The notes beneath the pieces were generated by a model that saw nothing but the letters and a program-made list of their open reading frames with translations, made no database searches and was not told where the DNA came from. From NCBI GenBank assembly GCA_007750655.1, contig CP036290.1:3224001-3288000 (forward strand): a stretch of DNA of 64,000 nucleotides, given 5' to 3'. Positions 44,337 to 55,492 of this stretch are shown piece by piece. This DNA comes from Rohdeia mirabilis (GTDB lineage: Bacteria > Planctomycetota > UBA1135 > GCA-002686595). The position numbers were made by a program, and so were the translations under genes. How positions within the stretch are numbered: position 1 is the stretch's first letter; every line of letters begins with the position of its first letter.

Positions 44337-45578
44337 GCGTTCTTTCCCACGGGCTCTTGGCGCGTGGCGGTGCGGGAGAGGTTGGGGTCGTGGGTGCGCC
44401 GTGGCACCCGTGGACGCAGCGGCTCCGACCAGGTCCTCGCACCGGACTTCCGGGCGGGGACGGGACGAAGCGGCGTGCTGCGCCGACCGCGAGAGAGGGT
44501 GGAGCGCCGCCCACCGAGCGCGAGGCGCAGCGGGTCCGGCCGTTCGAGACGGCGAACGGTCCGCAGCCCTGCGGGCCGGGAACGCGTTCCTCCAGCTGTC
44601 CCGATCCACCGCAACGGCGGACGACGGGACGGTGTTCGTTCTGGGTGTGGAGCGCGCGGAGGCGGGTTCCACACCGTTCGGTGGCGAGGCGAGGGTGCGC
44701 AGCGCGCAACGGTGCGCGGCGATCGCCGTGCGTCGAACGCCTGCGGGCCGATCACGTTGGAACGCCGTCGACCGCGGCCGCGCGGATGGCCGTTCGGGGA
44801 TCGCCGTTCGCCGTTCGAGGGTCGCCGTGACGTGCGCCTCGACGTCGTGGACGCCGGTCGCAGCGGAAGTGGATCGCTCGCTCTGGAACCGAGCAGCGAA
44901 TCGACGATCGCGGCTGGCCGGTCGGGTCGTGGCTGGCCCGTCGAGGGGGTCACGCGCCCGGCCCGAGTCCACGGTCCTTTCGCAGCTTGCCTCCGGTGGA
45001 GGCACCCCCTCTTCGAGGCGGTCGGTCCGGTCGCGAACGTCCTGGCTTCCAGGCCGTTCCGAGCGGTCGCCGTCGGTCGGAGTGCGGCGCGCGCGCTCCG
45101 GGTCGGAAGGCCCGTCGGCGACGTGCCCTCCACTGTTCGAATGGTACCCCATCGGCCCCCGAGACGGGTCCGCGGAGCGCCCTGCCGGGCCCGATCCCGG
45201 GGGTGGGTCGCGCCCCGGTGTGGGTCGGCGGGCCCTTTGGGCTCGGGAGAGTGGGCGTCCGAGCGTCCGCCGTCGCTGTGGTCGGTCCGTGCGCTTCGGG
45301 TTCTGGGCCGGTCGGGATCAGGCCGGTCGGGATCAGGCCGGCCGGGATCAGGCCGGCCGGGATCAAGACCTGGGCCGCCGCAGCGGAGCTTCGGAACGTC
45401 GGCCCGGCCGAAGCACCCGATCGAGCTGGCATCCGATCGGCTGGGGCCGGCGGCGACCGAACGGCCGCTCGGCGCTCCACCGATGAAGTGATCGGCGAAG
45501 TCATCGCCGCCCGCGCCGGTGCCGTCACCGACGCATCCACCACCGATTCAGAGGTCTCGTCCGGCCGGAGCCGGTCGA
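44337..45578. other. 1.2-kb region upstream of rho, no gene seen
   Basis: Between rho and tRNA-Pro. ORFs are arginine-rich shadows. It holds a 15-nt tandem array at 45306-45365. It may be a long rho leader; Rho genes are commonly autoregulated in their leader, but I see no defined element. Confidence 0.5.
45306..45365. repeat. 15-nt tandem repeat, four copies
   Basis: Copies of GGCCGGTCGGGATCA at 45306 and 45321 and of GGCCGGCCGGGATCA at 45336 and 45351. Two identical pairs differing at one base imply stepwise duplication. Confidence 0.85.
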
Positions 45579-45655
<77 letters not shown>

Positions 45656-45666
45656 ACAAGCGGACG

Positions 45667-45694
45667 AAGGTACCAACGGTCTCGGCGCGGTCAA
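45667..45694 (-). promoter_or_regulatory. tRNA-Pro promoter TTGACC-16-TACCTT
   Basis: Minus-strand TTGACC (45694-45689) and TACCTT (45672-45667) are 16 nt apart. Transcription would start a few bases before the tRNA 5' end. This is the strongest promoter seen here and calibrates the weaker boxes. Confidence 0.7.
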
Positions 45695-45769
45695 GCACGA
45701 CCACCCCGGGATGTGCAGGAACATGGGCCCTCGGGTCCGATCGGTGATCGGTTCGAAGGGCCCAGGTCC

Positions 45770-47215
45770 TCAGCCCGCCCTCGGCGGCTCGGCCAGACGG
45801 GGGCGCATGGCGCTCGCGGCGGGCGTGACGTCCGAACGGTCGACGGTGATCCGGCCGCCCGACTCGAGCAGCAGGGTCACGGTCTCGGAGTCCTGTCGGA
45901 CCACTTCACCGCTCAGCCAGCCTCCGGGCGCACGCACGCGAACGCGCTCGCCGGTGGTGTGGGCCACCAGGGTCTCGAACGAGCTCGCGCCGGCATCCAT
46001 CAACCGTTCGATCGGTCCGACCTGTTCGGCGTGGAGCGTGATCTCGCCCGCGCCGGTCTCGATCACCACGCGACCGCCGCCGAGGCCGACGAGGCGACCG
46101 TCGAAGAACTCGTCGCTGCGCGTGTGGACGCGCGCTCCGCCGAAGAGCGGCGTCTGCAGGTAGGACGCGTTCTGCACGCCACCGGGCGGCAGTCCGGGCT
46201 CGAGCCACAGGTGACCGTAGGTGCTCGCGTCGGCCATCTGCAGGTTGGGCAGCGGAGCCGGCAGGACGACCTGGTCCCCCACCGGCAGGTAGCCCTCGCG
46301 ACGCTGGGTCTCGCCGTCGCCGCCGAACAGCGCGGCCGTGAACGACTCCGTGCCTTCAACGCCTTCCGGTCCGAGCGGTTCACTGGCCGTGCTCGAGTAC
46401 GTCCCGAACAGGTTCTGGATCCCGGCGACCATGCTGCGCGGTTCGCGGGGCTCGCGCGGCTCGCGGGTGGCGGGCGCGCCGTCGGTCGTGCGAGCGTTCG
46501 AGTCCTTCGCGTCCGTTCCGCCGTTCGGGGCCTTGCGCGCGCTGCGTCCGTTCGACGTGCCGGCTTCGGTACGGGCGATCTCTTCGCCGCCGTTCGTTTC
46601 GGGCCCGACTTCGTCACCGCCGAGCGAGAACATCAGGAACGCGACCAGCGCGCCGGCGCCGGCTGCGAGCGCGACGGCGCGACGGCGGTCCGGAGCGAAT
46701 GCGACTTCCTCGATGGGTTCTTCGCCGTTGAGTCGCGCCTCCCAGGTCTCGCCCAGTTCGCTGAACTCCTCCACGTCGCCGGGCTCGCCCAGCTCGCCGT
46801 AGACGGCGACGTCGCCCTCGTCGTCCATGCCCTGCGGCAGCTGCGGACCGAGGTCGTCCTCGTCGTCGATCTGGAAGACGAGCACCTCGTCCATCTCGGG
46901 CTCGTGCGAGGCTTCGACGTCCGGGACTTCGAACGCGAGCACCGGGGCCACCTCGGGCTCGACCGGCTCGTCCGGGATCTCGAACGCCTGCTCGATCTCC
47001 TCCTCCTCCTCGCCGACGTAGGTCTCGCCGCGGTCGCTCGCGCCCGTCGAGGCGTAGATGTCGTGGTCCTCGGAGCCTCCTCCGACGGGGACGTTCGCGT
47101 CGGACGCGCTCTTCTGCGGCGCACGCTCCGGTGCGTCGTCCTCGCCGCTGAGTCGCAGCTCGAAACGCGGGGTCTCGTCGGAGGGGTTCTCGTGGTCGCC
47201 TTTGGATTCCTGCAT
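45770..47215 (-). CDS. Single-pass membrane protein with acidic N-terminal region, function unknown
   Basis: 481 residues. The first ~165 are very acidic and disordered-looking (YVGEEEEEIEQAFEIPDEP, VLVFQIDDEDD). A single hydrophobic segment follows at about residues 178-197 (AVALAAGAGALVAFLMFSLG), then a Gly/Thr/Arg linker with REPREPREP. The C-terminal ~200 residues look folded (YLPVGDQVVLPAPLPNLQ, VVIETGAGEITLHAEQ, VTLLLESGGRITVDRSDV), perhaps a small beta domain. I recognise no family. It lies alone between tRNA-Pro and selB. Confidence 0.65.
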   Translation of the reverse strand: MQESKGDHENPSDETPRFELRLSGEDDAPERAPQKSASDANVPVGGGSEDHDIYASTGASDRGETYVGEEEEEIEQAFEIPDEPVEPEVAPVLAFEVPDVEASHEPEMDEVLVFQIDDEDDLGPQLPQGMDDEGDVAVYGELGEPGDVEEFSELGETWEARLNGEEPIEEVAFAPDRRRAVALAAGAGALVAFLMFSLGGDEVGPETNGGEEIARTEAGTSNGRSARKAPNGGTDAKDSNARTTDGAPATREPREPREPRSMVAGIQNLFGTYSSTASEPLGPEGVEGTESFTAALFGGDGETQRREGYLPVGDQVVLPAPLPNLQMADASTYGHLWLEPGLPPGGVQNASYLQTPLFGGARVHTRSDEFFDGRLVGLGGGRVVIETGAGEITLHAEQVGPIERLMDAGASSFETLVAHTTGERVRVRAPGGWLSGEVVRQDSETVTLLLESGGRITVDRSDVTPAASAMRPRLAEPPRAG

Positions 47216-47285
47216 GGCCTGGTGCGGTTCGCACCCGTCGCACGACCCGCGGGGTCGGAGCGCACGAGGAGGATGCGCCCCAGTC

Positions 47286-47312
47286 TTCGGTCGCCGGCCG
47301 GGGGCGACCGAA
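47286..47312 (-). terminator. Hairpin downstream of selB
   Basis: 47286-47295 pairs perfectly with 47303-47312 (10 bp, 7-nt loop), about 105 nt after the selB stop. No T tract. Confidence 0.45.
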
Positions 47313-47417
47313 CCCCACTTGCCCGGAATCGAGGGCGGATCGGAGCGGTCGGGGGCGGCGCGAACCGGGCCCTGGCCCCCTCGCGACCCGCGATCGGGCG
47401 CCTCGGTCCCGCTCGCC

Positions 47418-49322
47418 TCAGCGCCCGCGCAGGACCCGGAACGCGCCCTGGCGCATCGTGACCCCGGTGGCGTCGAGGTGCTCGAGCAGCGGGATCAGCC
47501 ACTTGCGCGTGGTGTCGAGCTTCTCGCGCAGCTCGGGAATCACGAGCTGGCCGTTGCGGGTGCAGTTCTCGACCACGGCGTCGCGCGCGGCGTCGAAGGC
47601 CTCCTTCGCCACGTACACGTCCGCGGCCACCCGCACGGCGCGACCTTGATCGCAGAGCCGATCGAGCAGCGCGCGCGCCCCTTTCTCCCCGCCCAGACCT
47701 TCACCGAGTTCGGCCGGCGTGGGCGGTCGCAGCCCGGCTTCGAGCAGTTGGGCGTGCAGACCGTCGGCGACCGGATCGGACTCGACGGCGCGACCCGCGA
47801 TGGCCAGTTCGCCTCCGGGCAGCAGTTCGTAGCTGCCGCGCTCGGCGGCGATCTCGGTCAGGAAGGAGAAGACGTCGGCCTCGAGCCCGGCCGCTCGACG
47901 GATCTCGAGCAACGGCGCCTTCAAGCGCTGCGGGTGGTCGGCGAACCAACGGGTGACCGCGCCCTCGATCGTGGCCAGTCCGCTCTCGACCGTGTCCGCG
48001 TGCAACCAGCTCGCGCCGCCGCGACCGGCGCGCACCGCGAGCTTGCGTTCGGCGAGACGTGCGAGCAGGTCCTGCGTCTCCGCGCGATCGCGCTTGATGG
48101 CGGCCGCTGCCTTCTCGACCGACGTGGTCTCGAGGTGCTGACGCAGGAGGAAGGTGGCGAGCAGATCCTCCTCGCGGTCGAGACTCGACTCCGTGGCGCT
48201 CAGTTCGTCGAGGACGAACGACTTGAAGGCCTTCAGCCGGTGCCGGCTCTCCTCGAGGATCTGCCCGCCGCCGAGCGTGAACTCGGGGCTGAGCAAGCGC
48301 GCGACGAAGCGGTCGCCAGGTGCCACGACCACCGGATCGTCCAGACGGATCTGACACAGGGCCGAACCGCCCGGCGCCAGTTCGGCCGCGTCCAGAAGGA
48401 CGATCTCGCCGGTCGGATCGGCCGTCCCCGTGTGCAGCCTGATGCGCGAGCGGTCGCGCAGGGGTCGCGGCAGATCGGCCAAGAGGTCGATGCGCGCGGC
48501 GACCATCGAAGCGGCGACGAAGTACCCCGGCGTCGCGATCACGTGTCCGCGGGCCACGTCGTCGCGCGACAGATCGGTGAGGTTGAGCGCGCTCGAGTGG
48601 CCCGCGCGCGCTTCGCCGTGCTCGCGGCCGTAGGCGTGGACCGCGCGCACCTTGCAGCGCTTGCCGCCGGGCTGGACCTCGAGCACGTCGCCGACCCGCG
48701 CCGATCCGGCCACCGGAATCCCGGTGCAGACGGTGCCGAACCCCTGCTTGCTGAAGACGCGCTGGACGGGCATGCGGAAGATGCCGTCGGCGCGGCGGGT
48801 CGCGGTCTCCGCCGCCAGTTCGCACAGGGCGGCGCGCAGCTCGTCGAGCCCCGTGCCCTTGACGCCCGAGACGGGGTAGATCGGCGCCGTCTCGAGGAAG
48901 GTGCCGGCGAGGAGTTCGCGCACGTCCGCCTCGGCCAGCTCGACCAACTCAGGATCGACGGCGTCGATCTTGGTCAGGGCCACGAGGCCGCGCTGGATCC
49001 CGAGCAGCTGCATGATCGCCAGGTGCTCGCGGGTCTGCGGCATCACGCCGTCGTCGGCCGCCACCACCAGGACGACCAGGTCGATGCCAGTGGCGCCCGC
49101 GACCATGTTGCGGATGAAGCGCTCGTGACCGGGGACGTCGACGATACCCACGCGCCGCCCGTCCGGGAGCTCGAAGTTCGCGAAGCCCAGGTCGATCGTG
49201 AGCCCGCGCTCCTTCTCCTCCTTGAGCCGATCGGGATCGATCCCGGTGAGGGCGCGGACCAGGGTGCTCTTGCCGTGGTCGATGTGGCCGGCGGTGCCGA
49301 CCACGACGGGCTGGATCTCCAT
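47418..49322 (-). CDS. selB: Selenocysteine-specific elongation factor SelB
   Basis: SelB brings Sec-tRNA to the ribosome at UGA codons by binding a SECIS hairpin. The GTPase domain shows GHIDHGKST (residues 12-20), the switch segment [27 protein letters not shown] (62-70) and TKID (~117). A SelB-type domain with FAVRDPG-like variants follows, and the C-terminal ~230 residues contain the winged-helix repeats that bind SECIS (final part [26 protein letters not shown]). Length 634 is typical. selA, selD and tRNA-Sec are not in the window. A TACACT box 8 nt before the ATG indicates a leaderless message. Confidence 0.95.
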   Translation of the reverse strand: MEIQPVVVGTAGHIDHGKSTLVRALTGIDPDRLKEEKERGLTIDLGFANFELPDGRRVGIVDVPGHERFIRNMVAGATGIDLVVLVVAADDGVMPQTREHLAIMQLLGIQRGLVALTKIDAVDPELVELAEADVRELLAGTFLETAPIYPVSGVKGTGLDELRAALCELAAETATRRADGIFRMPVQRVFSKQGFGTVCTGIPVAGSARVGDVLEVQPGGKRCKVRAVHAYGREHGEARAGHSSALNLTDLSRDDVARGHVIATPGYFVAASMVAARIDLLADLPRPLRDRSRIRLHTGTADPTGEIVLLDAAELAPGGSALCQIRLDDPVVVAPGDRFVARLLSPEFTLGGGQILEESRHRLKAFKSFVLDELSATESSLDREEDLLATFLLRQHLETTSVEKAAAAIKRDRAETQDLLARLAERKLAVRAGRGGASWLHADTVESGLATIEGAVTRWFADHPQRLKAPLLEIRRAAGLEADVFSFLTEIAAERGSYELLPGGELAIAGRAVESDPVADGLHAQLLEAGLRPPTPAELGEGLGGEKGARALLDRLCDQGRAVRVAADVYVAKEAFDAARDAVVENCTRNGQLVIPELREKLDTTRKWLIPLLEHLDATGVTMRQGAFRVLRGR

Positions 49323-49329
49323 GGCGGGG

Positions 49330-49335
49330 AGTGTA
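49330..49335 (-). promoter_or_regulatory. -10-like box TACACT, leaderless selB promoter
   Basis: GCTACACT on the minus strand (49337-49330) ends 8 nt before the selB ATG. Confidence 0.45.
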
Positions 49336-49422
49336 GCGGGGTGTGAGCGACGGACCGCGGACCAGAGCCGTTCGCGCGGTCGGGCCGCAGATGCTCGGAG
49401 CCGTTCGTCGTTCTCGCCTCGC

Positions 49423-49428
49423 TAGACT
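49423..49428 (+). promoter_or_regulatory. -10-like box TAGACT, leaderless promoter
   Basis: GCTAGACT (49421-49428) ends 7 nt before the GTG of the radical SAM gene. That GTG would be the first transcribed codon. Confidence 0.45.
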
Positions 49429-49434
49429 CCGCGG

Positions 49435-50406
49435 GTGGAATCGCCGCACGACCGACCGCCGCCGCTGCCCCAGGGCGTGAAGCCCGACTGGCGCTTCGCC
49501 CCGCTGCGGCCGTGGCTCGAACGCACCTACGGCCGGCCGCTGCACCGGGTCGCGCTCGATGCCGGCTCGACCTGTCCGAACCGCGACGGGTCGAAGGGCT
49601 ATGGCGGCTGCGTCTACTGCGACGTCGAGGGCAGCGGCACCGGTGCGCTGCGTTCGGGGAGCGACATCGGCGCCCAGCTCGAGGCCGGCATCGCGCGCGT
49701 GGCCCGGCGCGACCCCGGCGACTTCGGCGTCATCGCCTACTTCCAGAGCTATTCGAACACCTACGTGGCGCCCGAGCGGCTCGACGAGGTACTCGGTGTG
49801 CTCGAAGCACGGCTCACCGACCCGATCGACGTGGTCGCGATCTCGACGCGACCCGACACGCTGCCGGAATGGGCCCTCGCGCGGCTGGCGCGGCTGGCCG
49901 AGCGGGTGCCGGTCTGGCTCGAGCTGGGGCTCGAGTGCGCCGACGACGCCGTGCTCGATCGCATCCAGCGCCTGCACACCGTGGCCGAGTTCGAGGACGC
50001 GGTCGCGCGCGCCCGAGCCGCTGGACTGCTGGTCGTCGGGCACGCGATCCTCGGCCTTCCCGGCGACGGACGCGACGGGGCACGGCGGACCGCCGAAGTG
50101 CTCGCGCGCAGCGGCTGCGAAGGCGTCAAGGTCCACCACCTGATGGTGCTGCGCCGCACGATCCTCGAACGCTGGTGGAAGGACGGTCAGGTCGAGCTGC
50201 TCGAGCCGGACACGTACGTCGATTGGCTGGCGGACTTCGTCGAGCGCCTCGGCCCGGACCAGGTCCTGCACCGTCTGACCGGTGACGCGCCCCCCACCGA
50301 ACAGCTCGCTCCGCGCTGGACCGTGCACAAGAGTGCGATCCGCGAGCGGCTGATGCGCGAACTCGAGCGGCGCGGCACGCGGCAGGGGTCGTTGGCGCCG
50401 GCCTGA
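49435..50406 (+). CDS. TIGR01212/YhcC-family radical SAM protein
   Basis: 323 residues. The iron-sulfur site follows the family's spaced pattern: Cys in TCPNRDG (~residue 43), then GGCVYCD (~56-60). FQSYSNTYV (~103), STRPDTLP (~139), LELGLECADD (~162) and GHAILGLPGDGRDG (~202) are conserved TIGR01212 blocks. The E. coli homologue YhcC is of uncertain role. The GTG start at 49435 fits the -10 box position. Divergent from selB. Confidence 0.9.
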   Translation: MESPHDRPPPLPQGVKPDWRFAPLRPWLERTYGRPLHRVALDAGSTCPNRDGSKGYGGCVYCDVEGSGTGALRSGSDIGAQLEAGIARVARRDPGDFGVIAYFQSYSNTYVAPERLDEVLGVLEARLTDPIDVVAISTRPDTLPEWALARLARLAERVPVWLELGLECADDAVLDRIQRLHTVAEFEDAVARARAAGLLVVGHAILGLPGDGRDGARRTAEVLARSGCEGVKVHHLMVLRRTILERWWKDGQVELLEPDTYVDWLADFVERLGPDQVLHRLTGDAPPTEQLAPRWTVHKSAIRERLMRELERRGTRQGSLAPA

Positions 50407-50440
50407 ACGGGCGGGCGCGCTCGAGAACGCTCCCTGGACG

Positions 50441-50470
50441 CGAGAACGGGCGCCGTGGCGCCCGTTCTCG
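50441..50470. terminator. Perfect hairpin between two convergent genes
   Basis: 50441-50454 is the exact complement of 50457-50470 (13 usable bp, CGTG loop). It lies 35 nt after the radical SAM stop and before the end of the convergent zinc-ribbon gene, so it may act in both directions. Confidence 0.65.
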
Positions 50471-50556
50471 TGTGCTGGTCGCGGCTCGGCGACCGCATGT
50501 TCACGTGGACCGTCGGACCGAGGACCGCCGGGCCGACTGGCCGGGTCGCCCGATCC

Positions 50557-50603
50557 CAGTCCCACATGAACCCAGTCCCACATGAACTCAGTCCCACATG
50601 AAC
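50557..50603. repeat. 16-nt tandem repeat (three copies) spanning a stop codon
   Basis: CAGTCCCACATGAAC recurs at 50557, 50573 and 50589 with period 16. The third copy encodes the last residues (FMWD) and stop of the zinc-ribbon gene; the other two are copies downstream of the stop. Confidence 0.9.
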
Positions 50604-51295
50604 AGGATCCGCTGGCAGTTGGGGCACTGCACGAGGTCCTTGCTCCGCATGAGCCGCACGTAGATGTTCGTCGGGACCTGGATGTAGCACCCCTGACAGG
50701 TCTTCTCCTCCAACGCCGCGAGCGCCATCCCGTCGCGGGCCTCGAGCAGCTTCTCGTAGGTGTCGCGCACGTCGGCCGGGACCGAGTTGCCCATCCGCTC
50801 CTCGCGCGCCTTCACCATCTCCGCCTCCTTGGCGGACGCAGCGGCGATCTCCTTCTCGACGTTCGCCGCGTACTCCGCGTAGTCGGCCTCGTCGGCGGCG
50901 ATGCCCTCGCGCAGCTGGTTGCGATCGATCTCGAGCGACTCGCGGTGCTCGGTCGAGCGCAGGATCTCGTCCTCGTTGTCGGAGATCTCGCGGCGCAGGT
51001 TGCGCTGCTCGTGGCTGTACGCGGCCAAGAGCGCCTGGTCGTGCGTCTTCCCGGACTCGGTCTCGATCTTCATGATCCGCTGGCGGTTCGAGCGGGCCAC
51101 GTCCTCGACCTCCTTCTCCTGCATCGACAGCTTGAGGATCTCGGCGTCGAGCTCCTTGACGCGTTGGATCCGTGCGTCGATCTCGGCGCGGCGCTGGTCG
51201 CGCTCCTCGGGGAGGCGGGCCAGTTCGCGTCGGATGCGGAAGAGGTCTTCGTCGGTCTCCTGGAGATCGACGAGCACGCGTAGGACGTCACGCAT
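50588..51295 (-). CDS. Zinc-ribbon coiled-coil protein (C4-type, CdsZ-like)
   Basis: 235 residues. About 170 residues of charged coiled coil (LVDLQETDEDLFRIRREL onward) are followed by a C-terminal zinc ribbon with CQGC and CPNC. This is the widespread zf-RING_7/CdsZ-type layout; such proteins are reported near ribosome- and RNA-related functions, but the role is not settled. A promoter TTGGTT-18-TACACT lies about 120 nt upstream, between this gene and rpoD. Confidence 0.85.
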   Translation of the reverse strand: MRDVLRVLVDLQETDEDLFRIRRELARLPEERDQRRAEIDARIQRVKELDAEILKLSMQEKEVEDVARSNRQRIMKIETESGKTHDQALLAAYSHEQRNLRREISDNEDEILRSTEHRESLEIDRNQLREGIAADEADYAEYAANVEKEIAAASAKEAEMVKAREERMGNSVPADVRDTYEKLLEARDGMALAALEEKTCQGCYIQVPTNIYVRLMRSKDLVQCPNCQRILFMWD

Positions 51296-51415
51296 GGAAG
51301 GAAGCGACAGCGAAGTGCCGGGATGGGTCAGGGGGGTGCCGACCTGCGTCGGCGGCGGACCGGCTCGACCGCGACGGGGTCGATTCGGAACCTGGAAGGC
51401 GGAGTGCGGTCCGGC

Positions 51416-51445
51416 AGTGTAGCCCTGCGCGCCACCGCGAACCAA
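51416..51445 (-). promoter_or_regulatory. Promoter TTGGTT-18-TACACT for the zinc-ribbon gene
   Basis: Minus-strand TTGGTT (51445-51440) and TACACT (51421-51416). Predicted leader about 115 nt. Confidence 0.5.
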
Positions 51446-51512
51446 GGAGCCGCATCGACGAAGCGGCACGGATCGGCTGGCCAGCGGTCGAAGACTCGAA
51501 GCTCCTGGCGAA

Positions 51513-51584
51513 CGCCCCGGGGGGCGGAGGAGCCGGAGCTCCCCCGCCCCCCGGGCGGAGATCGTCGCCGAGGTGGCGACGATC
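51513..51584 (-). terminator. Two tandem hairpins downstream of rpoD
   Basis: First hairpin met by transcription: 51560-51569 pairs perfectly with 51575-51584 (10 bp, 5-nt loop). Second: 51517-51527 pairs with 51544-51554 (11 bp of G/C), with an inner GGAG/CTCC pair. Confidence 0.65.
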
Positions 51585-51629
51585 GCGTGCTGGGGTCCGC
51601 CGCTCGGGACCGCACGCGTCGGTCGAGCG

Positions 51630-53363
<1,734 letters not shown>

Positions 53364-53383
53364 GGTGTCTTTCCGGCCCGGTG

Positions 53384-55492
53384 CTAAGGGTGTGTGGACG
53401 CACGGCCACCGACCGTTCGGTCGAGGCCGTACGCCCTGTTCGCCGCTTCGAGTCGAGCCGCGTCGGGGTCGTCGCCCCGGGCCGCAGCTGCCAACATCTC
53501 GGCGGTGGTTCTGGTTCGTTCGATCGCGTCGAGTGCGCTGGCGGCGCCGCGGGCCATCGCCCGTACGTCGTCCGCCTGGCGTGCCGTGTTCTCGATCCGC
53601 AATGCGATGGACGTCAGTTCTTCGACGTCCGCGTCCGTGATTCGTTCCGTGAACGCGCGGCCGGCTGTACCCGCCTCCTGGGAACCCGTCTCCCAGGGAG
53701 CGGCGCCGTCGTCGTCCTCGGCCGGGTGCGCGAGGGCCGCGAGCGCACTGGCGAGGCGGGAGGCGTTGACGGGGAAGCTCGTCACCTGATCGGCCCGAGC
53801 CGCGCCGCGCTCGTGCTGCAACTCGTCCTCCTCGTACACGTCGCACATGATTTCCAGCAGGCGCGCGAGTCCTTCGTGCTCGGGGCCGCGGCCTTCGCGG
53901 GCGGACTCGAGGCGATCGCGGTGGACGACGAGGAGCGCGTTGTCCACGAGACAGGCACCGATCAACTCGGCCCAGGCCCGCAGCTCGCGACGGTGATCGC
54001 GCGAGCGCACCGCCGGACGGACCGCCGGCGCGCCGGGTGAGGCCGGCGCCGCGTGGGGCTGGCGGGGCGCGGGATCCATCTGCTCGCGTCCGGGGATCGG
54101 TCCGCGACCCTGGGCGTCGGCGCGCGCGGCGAGCGGACGGGCGGCCGCCGAGGAGCGGCGCGCGGAGCCGAGCACCTCTTCGAACCGCGCCTCGATCGAG
54201 CTCTGGGACAGGCCGGTGCCGTCGGCCAACTCGCGCACGCGGGCCTCGCGCTCGACCGGGTTCGGCAGGACGGCGACGACCTCGAGAGCCGCATCGACCG
54301 CGTCCGCCAGTTCCTTCGGGCCCAGGCCCACGAGACCGCTCTGCAGGAAGGCGAACCAGTCGACGGCCTGCTCGAGCAGCGCGACGAAACGTCCGCCGCG
54401 TTCGCCCGACGCGGGATCGACCGAGACGAGCAGATCGCAGGGATCGGAGCCCTCGGGCAGCGCCACCACGTCGACCGTGTCGAACTCGCCGCGCGACAGA
54501 CTGCCCCGCAGGGCCTTCAGCGCGGCGGCGCGACCGGCTCGGTCCCCGTCGAAGACGAGCGTCAGACGCTGGGCGCCGGTGCGTCGCAGGATCCGCGCGT
54601 GGTCCTCGGTGGTCGCGGTCCCGAGCACCGCGACGGCTTGACGCAGCCCCGCCTGGTGGGCGGCCATCACGTCGGTGTAGCCCTCCATCACCACGATGTG
54701 GCGCAGGCGACGCGCCGCCTCGGCGGCCAGATCCAGCCCGAAGACCGTGCGTCCCTTGTGGAACAGCGGGGTCTCGGCGGTGTTGATGTACTTGGGCCCG
54801 TCGGTGCCGGGCAGGACGCGTCCACCGAAGCCGATGGTGCGTCCGCGGCCGTCGCGGATCGGAACGATCAGGCGCCCGCGGAAGAAGTCGAACGGCGACT
54901 TCGAGCGACCGGAACCGTCGTCGTCGGGGCGCTTCACCAGTCCGGCCTCGACCAGGGCGTCGAGTTCGAATCCGGCGGCGCGCGCGGCACCGACCAGGGC
55001 GCGGCCGTCCGCCGGAGCCCAGCCGATCCCGAAGGCGTCCTGGACCTCGCGACCGAGTCCGCGCTCGTCCATGTAGCGTCGCGCCGCTTCACCCTGGGGA
55101 CCGCGGTAGGAGCGTTCGAACAGTTTCGCCGCCCGCTCGAGCGCCTCGACCAGCCGCGCCTCGCTCCCGTCCTTCGGTCCGCGCGAGCGCTTCTTGGGCA
55201 CTTCGAGGCCGACCGACGTGGCCAACTCCTCGACCGCTTCCATGAACTCGACGCCGTCGAACCGCTGGAGGAAGACGAAGACGTCGCCGCTCGCGCCGCA
55301 GCCGAAGCAGTGGAAGAACTGCTTGTCGGGCACCACGTGGAACGACGGCGTCCGCTCCTCGTGGAACGGACAGCACCCCTTCCACTCGGCGCCCGCCCGC
55401 TTGAGTCCCGGGACACGAGCCGAGACCACGTCTTCGATCGAGACGGTCAGCTTCAAGGTGTCGAGGAACTGGCGGAAGGAGGCGTCGGACAC
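53384..55492 (-). CDS. dnaG: DNA primase DnaG
   Basis: Makes RNA primers for replication. The CHC2 zinc finger is Cys41-x2-His44 with Cys62-x2-Cys65. The primase core has [13 protein letters not shown] (toprim Glu, ~270), LVFDGDRAG and a [18 protein letters not shown] block near 225. The C-terminal ~220 residues, after a Pro/Ala-rich linker (~455-485), would bind DnaB. GTG start at 55492 is the only one giving a normal N-terminus. Followed by rpoD in the same operon. Length 702 is slightly long, due to the linker. Confidence 0.95.
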   Translation of the reverse strand: MSDASFRQFLDTLKLTVSIEDVVSARVPGLKRAGAEWKGCCPFHEERTPSFHVVPDKQFFHCFGCGASGDVFVFLQRFDGVEFMEAVEELATSVGLEVPKKRSRGPKDGSEARLVEALERAAKLFERSYRGPQGEAARRYMDERGLGREVQDAFGIGWAPADGRALVGAARAAGFELDALVEAGLVKRPDDDGSGRSKSPFDFFRGRLIVPIRDGRGRTIGFGGRVLPGTDGPKYINTAETPLFHKGRTVFGLDLAAEAARRLRHIVVMEGYTDVMAAHQAGLRQAVAVLGTATTEDHARILRRTGAQRLTLVFDGDRAGRAAALKALRGSLSRGEFDTVDVVALPEGSDPCDLLVSVDPASGERGGRFVALLEQAVDWFAFLQSGLVGLGPKELADAVDAALEVVAVLPNPVEREARVRELADGTGLSQSSIEARFEEVLGSARRSSAAARPLAARADAQGRGPIPGREQMDPAPRQPHAAPASPGAPAVRPAVRSRDHRRELRAWAELIGACLVDNALLVVHRDRLESAREGRGPEHEGLARLLEIMCDVYEEDELQHERGAARADQVTSFPVNASRLASALAALAHPAEDDDGAAPWETGSQEAGTAGRAFTERITDADVEELTSIALRIENTARQADDVRAMARGAASALDAIERTRTTAEMLAAAARGDDPDAARLEAANRAYGLDRTVGGRASTHP

